NCBI GenBank assembly: GCA_019454705.1
Contig: JACFNS010000225.1
Coordinates: 1 to 5,029, forward strand
DNA length: 5,029 nt
Direction: 5' to 3'
Source: Taibaiella sp.
GTDB lineage: Bacteria > Bacteroidota > Bacteroidia > Chitinophagales > Chitinophagaceae
The notes beneath the pieces are model-generated. The model had not been told where the DNA came from. It saw nothing but the letters and a program-made list of their open reading frames with translations, and ran no database searches. Made by a program: the position numbers and the translations under genes. Positions 1-4,975 of this stretch are shown here, piece by piece (position 1 is the first letter of the stretch; every line of letters begins with the position of its first letter).

Positions 1-75
1 TCGCGCCCCCACCCAGGCATTACCGACGACTTACCAGCCACCCTGCAAAGATTGTTTGAAGAGTATATAGGCTAA
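1..75 (+). CDS. 3' end of an unidentified protein (partial)
   Basis: Frame 1 is open from the window edge to a TAA at 73-75 and encodes 24 residues, starting SRPHPGITDD and ending LQRLFEEYIG. The charged, amphipathic end (LQRLFEEY) looks like a C-terminal helix of a real protein, and codon choice is ordinary. The stop overlaps the stop of the convergent dehydrogenase gene by 4 nt. That tight tail-to-tail packing supports both being real genes. The family cannot be told from so short a piece, and no function is proposed. Confidence 0.5.
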   Translation, partial: SRPHPGITDDLPATLQRLFEEYIG

Positions 76-845
76 TACGCCGTCCAGCTGCCATCTGCCA
101 CTAGTGTAGCCCCGTTTACAAAACTCGCATCCTCACTTGCCAGGAACAAGGCTACCTGCGCCACTTCTATCGGCTCGCTGGCGCGCGGGTTCAGCGCCAT
201 ACCGGGCATGATGCGCTCGTTGACCAATGCCAGTGCGGGCAGGTGTTCAAAGTCTATAGTTGCGGCTATGGTGGTGTTCATAGCGCCGGGGGCTATGGCA
301 TTGCAGCGTATGCCTTTCTTCGCATACATATAGCCCGTGTTTTTAGTCAGGCCTATCAGCGCATGTTTGCTGGCGGTGTATGCAGCGCCTGCACGTGCGC
401 CGTTCAGCCCGCCTACCGATGCTATATTCACTATAGCGCCGCTGCCTTTCTCCAGCATAATCTTCAGCACGCTGCGCATAGCCCTGAAGGGGCCGTCCAC
501 GTTTATCTTCATCACCCTGTCCCACAGGGCATCGCTCACATCTGCTACAGGACTGAAATCGTCCATCACACCTGCGTTGTTCACCAGTACATCTACAGTG
601 CCGTAGTTGTCCGTAGCTAGTTTTACCATAGCATCTATATCTCCGGGTAGGGCCATATTGGCTTTTACGGTTTTTACCGTGCCGCCTGCCGCTATTATCT
701 CCTGTGCCAGTTCAGCCAGTCCTTGTTCATTAATATCTGCGGCTACCACCTTAGCGCCATGCTGTGCGTATAGTAGGGCTATGGCTTTGCCCAGTCCTGC
801 GCCCGCACCTGTTACTATCGCTACTTTGTTTTCCAGTTTCTTCAT
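72..845 (-). CDS. Short-chain dehydrogenase/reductase (classical SDR)
   Basis: A complete 257-aa NAD(P)-dependent oxidoreductase, the normal length for a classical SDR. The Rossmann nucleotide-binding motif TGAGAGLG is at residues 12-19. An acidic residue follows beta-2 (D37 in VVAADIN), which in this family usually favours NAD(H) over NADP(H). The structural NNAG motif is at 89-92. The catalytic tetrad is complete: N115, S143, Y156 and K160 (the YTASK segment). The N-A-I-A-P-G segment at 182-187 and a C-terminal LVADGSWTAY match the family's substrate-loop and end region. It probably acts in the cytoplasm on a small alcohol or ketone. Annotation pipelines often call such proteins FabG-like or glucose 1-dehydrogenase-like, but the substrate cannot be read here. 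The ATG at 845-843 has no strong Shine-Dalgarno sequence, as is usual in Bacteroidota. It appears monocistronic, and a dyad at 899-922 may control it. Confidence 0.95.
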   Translation of the reverse strand: MKKLENKVAIVTGAGAGLGKAIALLYAQHGAKVVAADINEQGLAELAQEIIAAGGTVKTVKANMALPGDIDAMVKLATDNYGTVDVLVNNAGVMDDFSPVADVSDALWDRVMKINVDGPFRAMRSVLKIMLEKGSGAIVNIASVGGLNGARAGAAYTASKHALIGLTKNTGYMYAKKGIRCNAIAPGAMNTTIAATIDFEHLPALALVNERIMPGMALNPRASEPIEVAQVALFLASEDASFVNGATLVADGSWTAY

Positions 846-873
846 GTAATCCGTTTTTGTTGGTTGTATTTTT

Positions 874-881
874 TAAAGGTA
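874..881 (-). promoter_or_regulatory. Possible -7 promoter element of the dehydrogenase gene
   Basis: On the minus strand this reads TACCTTTA, one mismatch from the Bacteroidota -7 consensus TAnnTTTG, and lies 28 nt before the ATG at 845. No TTG lies at the expected 19-21 nt upstream, so if this is a promoter it is weak or needs an activator. Confidence 0.25.
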
Positions 882-898
882 GGCGGAACATACCTGCT

Positions 899-922
899 TT
901 ATGATGACGATACTCATCATAA
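899..922. promoter_or_regulatory. Dyad upstream of the dehydrogenase, candidate operator
   Basis: TTATGATGA and TCATCATAA form perfect 9-bp arms around the 6-nt spacer CGATAC. The dyad sits 54 bp before the dehydrogenase start and far from the plus-strand gene. No T-tract follows on either strand, so a terminator is unlikely and a binding site for a dimeric regulator fits better. The regulator is not encoded in the window. An imperfect second dyad, TAAAGGTAGG...CCTGCTTTA (874-901), touches it. Confidence 0.45.
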
Positions 923-1065
923 GGGGTTGACTATTGTCAGTTTCCGGAAATTCAAAATCAAGGCCGTTGCATCCCCGCCTTTGAATAAAGTTCATTTTAT
1001 TTGAAAGGCTGATACAAACGAGGACGAGGGGGGCATCGGCCATCGCCAGTGGTTGGCTCATGCTA

Positions 1066-1095
1066 TTGCAAATCACGCACTGACACATTAATTTG
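1066..1095 (+). promoter_or_regulatory. Promoter of the PPC-domain lipoprotein
   Basis: A TTG at 1066-1068 is followed after 19 nt by TTAATTTG at 1088-1095. This fits the Bacteroidota primary sigma consensus (TTTG or TTG, 19-21 nt, TAnnTTTG) with one mismatch in the -7 box. It places the transcript start near 1100, about 35 nt before the ATG at 1135, with an A/T-rich leader. Confidence 0.5.
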
Positions 1096-1134
1096 CATCA
1101 GATACATCTAACAAAAAAGCACTTTAAACATTTT

Positions 1135-1890
1135 ATGAGAAAAGCATTTTTATTACTGGCCGCTTACGCGGTTGTGTTTGCAGGCTGCAAAAAATCGGTT
1201 GACGAAACACTGGACGAAGCATTTGAAGAATATATACTGGGCGGGCTTTATGAAAACAGCATGGGGCTGCAAATCGAAATCGACAACGACCAGGCCGTTA
1301 TCGCAGGTTTTACAAGGAGCAGCCACAGCCTGAACCAGGACCCATCTACAATTACAATAGGCGACACTTATATCAGGAACATAAAAAAGACCGGCACTGA
1401 CAAATGGGAAGGCGAGGTGGTAAAGACCAAACTGAACATGCTGACACAGAAACTGTCGATAACCGGATGGGAAAATACTGTAATAACCGTAAATGGAAGC
1501 CGGGCAGGAATTGAACTGAGCAATACCCACGACATGGCTATTGAGGGACGCTTTACAGGGGGCGGCAACGGAGGCGGCAACGGCAGTACTACCGATACGG
1601 TATATAAACAACAACTTTCGGGTAAAACGTATGAACAAGTACCTATTACCTATACACCACCGGCCGGCACAAAATCGATGACTATACGCAGCACCGAAGC
1701 CAGCTCTGCCGACATCAATACCGCTGATATGTTTGTACGTAAAGGGCTGGCTCCTAAAATTGTTCACACTTACCCGCCAAATGTATCGTCGTACCCAATC
1801 GCGAGGATGAGGTATATACAGTTGCCAACCCGTCCGGCACCTACTACATTACGCTGTATGGGTACAACAATTATTTTTACACAACGCTGA
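1135..1890 (+). CDS. Secreted lipoprotein with frameshifted C-terminal PPC-like domain
   Basis: The ATG at 1135 is chosen because it opens directly onto a lipoprotein signal peptide, MRKAFLLLAAYAVVFAGC, with lipobox FAGC and lipidated C18. An upstream in-frame TTG at 1093 would put 14 polar residues before the signal and falls inside the promoter. Residues 19-141 form a polar, probably beta-rich region that I do not recognise. A glycine/asparagine linker (142-151) leads to a PPC-like (bacterial pre-peptidase C-terminal) domain, seen in the ITYTPPAGTKSMTI segment and in ADMFVRKGLAPK. After P221 the frame changes character, ending in 30 residues rich in Arg, Pro and Thr that do not fit the domain. 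The expected tail is in the -1 frame (1797-1910). The protein should sit in the cell envelope, and its exact function is unknown. As read, its last domain is broken. PPC domains usually accompany secreted enzymes, but no enzymatic motif was found. Confidence 0.8.
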   Translation: MRKAFLLLAAYAVVFAGCKKSVDETLDEAFEEYILGGLYENSMGLQIEIDNDQAVIAGFTRSSHSLNQDPSTITIGDTYIRNIKKTGTDKWEGEVVKTKLNMLTQKLSITGWENTVITVNGSRAGIELSNTHDMAIEGRFTGGGNGGGNGSTTDTVYKQQLSGKTYEQVPITYTPPAGTKSMTIRSTEASSADINTADMFVRKGLAPKIVHTYPPNVSSYPIARMRYIQLPTRPAPTTLRCMGTTIIFTQR

Positions 1891-1910
1891 TTATTACCAT
1901 CACTAAGTAA
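1797..1910 (+). pseudogene. Displaced C-terminal tail of the PPC-like domain (-1 frame)
   Basis: Relative to the lipoprotein frame, the -1 frame reads 37 codons from AAT at 1797 to a TAA at 1908-1910. It begins NREDEVYTVANPSG, continues TYYITLYGYNNYF and ends IITITK. This is the classic end of a PPC domain: an N-P-x-G turn, a T-Y-Y-I strand, L-Y-G-Y, then a final beta strand. The tail is clean and ends just before the terminator, so the ancestral gene very likely spanned 1135-1910. One lost base near 1795 would explain the break. A slightly larger deletion is also possible, because the joined protein seems short of a few residues between SSYP and NRED. Confidence 0.7.
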
Positions 1911-1933
1911 TACAAAGGGAATGAATCTGACAG

Positions 1934-1969
1934 TTCCGGATGTTTGCAGAAAACATCCGGAATTTTTTT
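1934..1969 (+). terminator. Intrinsic terminator of the lipoprotein gene
   Basis: TTCCGGATGTTT (1934-1945) pairs perfectly with AAACATCCGGAA (1951-1962) across a 5-nt loop, giving a 12-bp stem followed by seven T's (1963-1969). It lies 24 nt after the restored stop at 1910. No T-tract flanks it on the minus strand, so it acts in the plus direction. Confidence 0.93.
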
Positions 1970-2097
1970 ATTGAAGACGCTATATATACTATACCTACAG
2001 TAGCGGTAGACATTTATGTGTTCGACATGCCCTCCACCACTATCGTTGGGGAAACAGTGCGGAACATACGCGCCCCGGCGGTAATTCCACTACTCCC

Positions 2098-2286
2098 TTA
2101 CCTTATCTTCTTCATCATATACCTGAATGCTTTGTCAACCACCACAGAGTAAGACTTACTGATAAACTCTTCTGAAGAATTATCGTTCTTATCAAATATC
2201 ATCTGGTGCATTTGCGCCTCTTCATCCATATCGATGGTGACGGTGTATAGCTGCAGTATATGTTTTAGCTTGGTAGTGGTACGCAT
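2098..2286 (-). CDS. Small hypothetical protein, 62 aa
   Basis: An ATG at 2286 opens a 62-aa protein without a signal peptide or membrane segment. It starts with a basic segment (MRTTTKLKHILQLYTVTIDM), has an acidic, polar middle (DEEAQMHQMIFDKNDNSSEE) and ends in a basic helix (DKAFRYMMKKIR). Codon choice matches nearby real genes (AAG, GAT, CTG and GTG mixed with A/T-ending codons), and the sequence looks like an intact small soluble domain rather than noise. I do not recognise the family and assign no function. It runs in the same direction as the truncated secreted protein upstream, with a 24-bp gap, so the two could share a transcript. No Shine-Dalgarno sequence is visible. It could be a fragment of a larger protein, but no continuation was found in another frame. 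Confidence 0.5.
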   Translation of the reverse strand: MRTTTKLKHILQLYTVTIDMDEEAQMHQMIFDKNDNSSEEFISKSYSVVVDKAFRYMMKKIR

Positions 2287-2310
2287 GGAGTATAAAGGTA
2301 AAGAAATACC

Positions 2311-2505
2311 CTATGCGGTTATATGCGCCAACCAGGAGATTTGCACCCATTGCGACGTAGTCGGAGAGACTACGCCGAGCGGGGTATCTGCACATGGCGG
2401 AATTGTTCCTGCAGGCTCAAAGCTGCCATTTATAAACTGTTGCGCCGATGCGCCTGTTGCACTCAATAGCACACTGAGGCACAGAAAGGGTATAATTGCT
2501 TTCAT
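2311..2505 (-). pseudogene. Truncated secreted protein: signal peptide plus short stub
   Basis: The ATG is at 2505-2503; one codon upstream a TTG is also in frame but is less likely to be used. The product is 64 aa. Residues 1-21 are a textbook Sec signal peptide (MKAIIPFLCLSVLLSATGASA) with an A-S-A cleavage site before QQF. The mature start Q-Q-F-I-N-G-S-F-E-P resembles the first strand of secreted proteins with a carbohydrate-binding-like or PEP-type beta-sandwich, where an N-G-S-F-E start is common. Such proteins are normally much longer. From G44 onward the coding sequence is exactly the two-hairpin repeat (minus strand, 2376 down to 2325), and the frame stops at 2311, just beyond it. 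It is therefore probably the 5' remnant of a larger gene cut by the repeat or by the deletion that joined it. A natural small exported peptide cannot be excluded. Confidence 0.55.
2325..2376 (-). repeat. Two-hairpin dispersed repeat, copy 1
   Basis: Read on the minus strand, CGTAGTC (2374-2368), loop TCTCC and GACTACG (2362-2356) form a perfect 7-bp hairpin. After 11 nt comes GCAAATC, loop TCCT and GGTTGGC, a degenerate second hairpin. Order, spacing and the TCCT loop match copy 2 at 4864-4914, which lies in the opposite orientation. It forms the 3' part of the truncated secreted-protein frame. Confidence 0.7.
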
Positions 2506-2761
2506 CAATCATCAATTTTAATAGTTATCAATAAAACCGCCCGTGATTGTCTGTACAGGCTAAAAAGGAGCATTGCAATACCGCCTGCCAACAAGACGCT
2601 GTGCCATTAAAAAGTGTGAGTACTTATCCCGTTTATTTTGATTGAGTATATAAGTAAGGTACTTCCAGCCGGGGCAGCGGGTTAATAATGATGTTCGCGA
2701 GCGATGGATCAGGAATGCCACCTCACAGGGCATAGCAACATCCTTAAGCCAACTTTCAGCT
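2506..2761. other. Intergenic stretch without a recognisable gene
   Basis: No convincing reading frame, RNA gene or terminator was found between the truncated secreted protein and the acyltransferase stop. It holds an 8-bp palindrome CTGTACAG and A/T-rich patches that could include the promoter for the minus-strand signal-peptide gene, but no good consensus match stands out. Confidence 0.5.
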
Positions 2762-3934
2762 TTACTTAATTCTGTTTTTAAGCTTTAAAAACTGCTTTTC
2801 GTATAAGTAATACGATGCACAGCTAACGAGTGCAACAAGTATAAAATTCTGAGGGAATTGATTGAGGTAGAATTTATGTCCGGCAATAGTTACATTCATC
2901 CATTGCACATTCGTAAACAGGAATAACTGTTGCCATATATAAATTGAATATGACAACACGCCTACTGTTGCTACTGTCTTCAAATTAAGGAGTTGCGACC
3001 AGAAATTGTTCCGGTGAATACTGAACATGATCAAGCTTGCGATACCAATATTCATTAGTGTCATACCGATAGTGAGGTTATAAGCGCCCTTATAGGCAAG
3101 TATCAGGTATGGAGATGCTACAAATATGAAAGCAGCTGAGCAAATAGTAACGCGTGTGTCTGCGAGTATCCGTATCATTCTATCTTTATAAGAAGTTTTT
3201 TCTAAAATAGCCATAAGACACCCCAACAGCAGGCTATCGCAACTTGTGAAAATCATGTTGTCAATCTGCCCTCTTACAGTTGGTACTGTATAATATACCA
3301 ATACACGTAAAAGAGGCATGATAATGATAACTGCTATACAAACTTTTATGAGATTCTTTTTCGTCTTGACCTTCTTCATTACAAATGGCCACATCAGGTA
3401 AAATTGCTCTTCCATTGCTAACGTCCAAAAGTGACCCAACAAAAACCAACCGTCTTTATTCGGATTTCTGAACCCGTCGTCCACCATTTCGCCGCTTCTT
3501 TCACCGGTGATTAGCAGTTTGAAATTCCAGAGGAAAAGAGCGGCGATGAGTATATCCTTCCAGTAAAACACATCTTTAAGAACCAGTTGAAAAAGAATAA
3601 TTACCAGTATATATAGGTAGAACACCGGAAAGATTCTTAACACTCTCTTTTTGTAAAACGCCTTCAGGTTTATTTCACCATGTTTTTGTTTCTCTTCCAG
3701 CAATAACCTGGTGATAAGGTAACCACTTATAATAAAAAAGATTCGTACCCCCAGTTGCGAGTTGGACAATACTTCATAGAAAAAGGTGGACGTGATATAT
3801 TCAGGCATAGATGCTTTTCCATGATCGAACAAGACAAGCAGAATGGATAGAGCACGCAAGCCGTCGAGCGACTTAATTTTTTTCGTTGTTTTGTCTATTT
3901 TGCGGAGAACAGGCTCGGAGCCAGGCAGACCCAT
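2762..3934 (-). CDS. Membrane acyltransferase, acyltransferase-3 (AT3) family
   Basis: A 390-aa polytopic inner-membrane protein, the usual length for a stand-alone AT3 protein, with roughly ten hydrophobic segments. Family hallmarks are in order. KSLDGLRALSILLVLFDHG (21-39) carries the conserved arginine R27 and the catalytic-type histidine H38. FFIISGYLIT (66-75) follows. FYKKRVLRIFP (93-103) has the R-x-x-R pair. HFWTLAMEEQFYLMWP (168-183) is the family's W-S-L-x-x-E-E-Q-F-Y block. Members move acyl groups, usually acetyl from cytoplasmic acetyl-CoA, across the membrane onto sugars of O-antigen, exopolysaccharide, peptidoglycan or small glycosides. The acceptor is not deducible here. The ATG at 3934 gives a short 18-residue polar N-terminus; no later Met precedes the first helix. 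It is divergent from the SGNH hydrolase gene 62 bp away, a likely functional partner. Its base composition is clearly A/T-richer than that of the dehydrogenase gene. Confidence 0.93.
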   Translation of the reverse strand: MGLPGSEPVLRKIDKTTKKIKSLDGLRALSILLVLFDHGKASMPEYITSTFFYEVLSNSQLGVRIFFIISGYLITRLLLEEKQKHGEINLKAFYKKRVLRIFPVFYLYILVIILFQLVLKDVFYWKDILIAALFLWNFKLLITGERSGEMVDDGFRNPNKDGWFLLGHFWTLAMEEQFYLMWPFVMKKVKTKKNLIKVCIAVIIIMPLLRVLVYYTVPTVRGQIDNMIFTSCDSLLLGCLMAILEKTSYKDRMIRILADTRVTICSAAFIFVASPYLILAYKGAYNLTIGMTLMNIGIASLIMFSIHRNNFWSQLLNLKTVATVGVLSYSIYIWQQLFLFTNVQWMNVTIAGHKFYLNQFPQNFILVALVSCASYYLYEKQFLKLKNRIK

Positions 3935-3961
3935 ATTTTCGAATTAATCAGGTAATGGCCG

Positions 3962-3992
3962 TCAAAATACAATACAATGTCATAGAATGCAA
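3962..3992 (-). promoter_or_regulatory. Possible promoter of the acyltransferase gene
   Basis: On the minus strand a TTG (3992-3990) is followed after 20 nt by TATTTTGA (3969-3962), a partial match to TAnnTTTG at the right spacing, 27 nt before the ATG at 3934. It lies in the 62-bp divergent gap. The match is weak, and no equally good candidate was found for the plus-strand gene. Confidence 0.28.
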
Positions 3993-3996
3993 TGCT

Positions 3997-4692
3997 ATGA
4001 AAAACAATATACTGTTACGAATTATATTCCTGGTGTTATTGCCTGGCTATTTTGGCTGCGAAACAAATACATGTGACAAACATACATGTGGCGCACTGAT
4101 TGGCAACAGTACAATAGCCCCCCGTAAAAACATTAGCGGCGTGGCCGCATTTCTGCGCAGAGACAGCGTAATAAGGTGCCATCATAAGTTAATTGACCTG
4201 TCAGTGCCCGGCCACAATATTGCTCAGCAAAAAAATGAATGGCTGAACCTCAGGAATAAAAATGACGTAAAATATGTATTTGTCCAGGTGGGGCTGAATG
4301 ACCTGCACCCGCCCGCAACATTTAAGTCCATAGCCGGCAGCTATCAGGCATTAATAGATACTATCAGGGCTACCGCCGGCAGCGATATTAAAATTATTGC
4401 TGCTACCATGACTCCCTGTAAAAGCTTTTGGCTTGAATTATACGGCCCGAATAAAGGGATGGATTGTTACGTTAATTGGAAGAAACTTAATGATGCTATT
4501 ATGGGACGGGGGGGAAATCCCATAATGAATGTTGATTACAGAATAGAAGATCACACACTTTTATTGCGTGATACAAACGACAACTTAGATGTTTCTTATA
4601 ATAGTGGCGACAATATCCATGAAAACAATGAGGGCAGGATAATAATTGCAAATGAATATATCAAGGCTTTGAAAGCTTTGAATATCAGGTAG
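3997..4692 (+). CDS. SGNH/GDSL-type hydrolase or acyl-esterase, probable lipoprotein
   Basis: The ATG at 3997 gives 231 aa and opens onto a hydrophobic leader (MKNNILLRIIFLVLLPGYFGC) ending at C21, a lipobox-like site with the unusual residues Y-F-G before Cys. The frame is open further upstream, but that part overlaps the acyltransferase start and has no signal. The SGNH blocks are in order. Block I is IGNSTI with nucleophile S38 (Asn replaces the usual Asp of GDS). Block II is DLSVPGHNI with oxyanion Gly G72. Block III is VGLNDL with N101. Block V is DNIH with D205 and H208. The full set of catalytic residues is therefore present. The family comprises esterases, acetyl-esterases and O-acetyltransferase domains acting on glycans. 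As a secreted or envelope-anchored protein divergent from an AT3 acyltransferase, it may transfer or remove acyl groups on surface sugars. Length is normal for a single SGNH domain. A G7 run and a 9-bp dyad lie inside the gene. Confidence 0.85.
   Translation: MKNNILLRIIFLVLLPGYFGCETNTCDKHTCGALIGNSTIAPRKNISGVAAFLRRDSVIRCHHKLIDLSVPGHNIAQQKNEWLNLRNKNDVKYVFVQVGLNDLHPPATFKSIAGSYQALIDTIRATAGSDIKIIAATMTPCKSFWLELYGPNKGMDCYVNWKKLNDAIMGRGGNPIMNVDYRIEDHTLLLRDTNDNLDVSYNSGDNIHENNEGRIIIANEYIKALKALNIR
4498..4526. repeat. Perfect 9-bp inverted repeat around a G7 tract
   Basis: ATTATGGGA (4498-4506) and TCCCATAAT (4518-4526) flank the 11-nt loop CGGGGGGGAAA within the SGNH gene, at codons 168-177. The seven G's (4508-4514) are in frame as read, since block V follows correctly in the same frame. 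Confidence 0.6.
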
Positions 4693-4716
4693 TGTAAATG
4701 AAGCTGTCAAGGATAA

Positions 4717-4854
4717 TCAAACGGGAATGCCCTGCGCAACTACGGCAGGCCGTCAGGTTTTTCCGCACTGTTCGCGCCCTTTATGGCCGGCGCCATGCGC
4801 AAGGCCAATACAAAAGACCTGCAGAACCTGAAGAAGATATTGGAGGGGAGGTAG
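4717..4854 (+). pseudogene. C-terminal remnant of an SRPBCC-like protein
   Basis: After an in-frame stop at 4714-4716, this frame is open for 45 codons to a TAG at 4852-4854. It reads from [14 protein letters not shown] through [17 protein letters not shown] to [14 protein letters not shown]. The pattern of a hydrophobic F-x-P-x-M segment, then A-M-R-x-A-N-x-K-D-L and L-K-x-I-L-E, is typical of the last helix of SRPBCC (polyketide cyclase / START-like) proteins. Codon choice is G/C-rich and coding-like, unlike the neighbouring SGNH gene. There is no start codon at the head and no N-terminal beta sheet in any frame nearby, because the SGNH gene ends only 24 bp upstream. It is therefore a broken gene end, probably joined here by deletion or insertion. 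The overlapping frame from the ATG at 4698 is rejected because it continues into the repeats. Confidence 0.5.
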
Positions 4855-4863
4855 GTCCAGTTA

Positions 4864-4914
4864 GGCGTAGTCCCCCGACTACGTCTTTCCCGGTAGCAAG
4901 TCTCCTGACTTGCG
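4864..4914 (+). repeat. Two-hairpin dispersed repeat, copy 2
   Basis: CGTAGTC (4866-4872), loop CCCC and GACTACG (4877-4883) form a perfect 7-bp hairpin. After 12 nt, GCAAGTC (4896-4902), loop TCCT and GACTTGC (4907-4913) form a second perfect 7-bp hairpin. Copy 1 lies at 2325-2376 on the other strand. There is no T-tract, so it does not look like a simple terminator, although it follows a gene end at 4854. Confidence 0.75.
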
Positions 4915-4930
4915 AGACATCAGTGCTAAA

Positions 4931-4975
4931 CCTCAGGAGATCCTCACGCTTCGTTACACTTCGCTCAGGATGACA
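4931..4975. repeat. Third palindromic repeat (ATCCT...AGGAT type)
   Basis: The segment runs from CCTCAGGAGATCCTCACG to CTTCGCTCAGGATGAC. ATCCT (4940-4944) and AGGAT (4967-4971) are outer inverted arms, and CTTCG occurs twice inside. The reverse complement, with its GTCATCCTGAGCGAAG start, resembles a short extragenic repeat that I recall as common in many bacterial genomes. It directly follows the two-hairpin repeat. Confidence 0.5.

Noticed and set aside
243..849. Several plus-strand and alternate-frame reading frames over the dehydrogenase
   Set aside because: They are antisense or shifted shadows of the clearly coding SDR gene.
873..1088. Minus-strand 71-codon frame upstream of the dehydrogenase
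   Set aside because: It has no recognisable pattern and covers both the dyad at 899-922 and the promoter region of the lipoprotein gene, so it is most likely non-coding.
1093..1134. Upstream TTG start for the lipoprotein
   Set aside because: The TTG overlaps the candidate -7 box, and its use would bury the signal peptide behind 14 polar residues.
1940..2152. Plus-strand 70-codon frame (AIYTIPTVAVDIYVF...)
   Set aside because: It begins inside the terminator stem and runs into the antisense of the 62-aa gene. The part at 1980-2095 has somewhat coding-like codons and might be an old gene remnant, but nothing supports it further.
2773..2791. Palindrome GTTTTTAAGCTTTAAAAAC near the end of the acyltransferase gene
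   Set aside because: It lies in lysine- and leucine-rich coding sequence and is very A/T-rich, so the symmetry is probably chance, and it is upstream of the stop, unlike a terminator.
3886..3996. N-terminal extension of the SGNH protein
   Set aside because: It overlaps the divergent acyltransferase start region and would displace the signal sequence; the ATG at 3997 fits better.
3980..4000. TCATAG/CTATGA 6-bp inverted repeat over the SGNH start codon
   Set aside because: Arms are short with a 9-nt A/T-rich centre; it could affect initiation but is within chance expectation.
4698..4973. Plus-strand 91-codon frame at the right end
   Set aside because: It is out of frame with the SRPBCC-like remnant and its second half is translated repeat hairpins.
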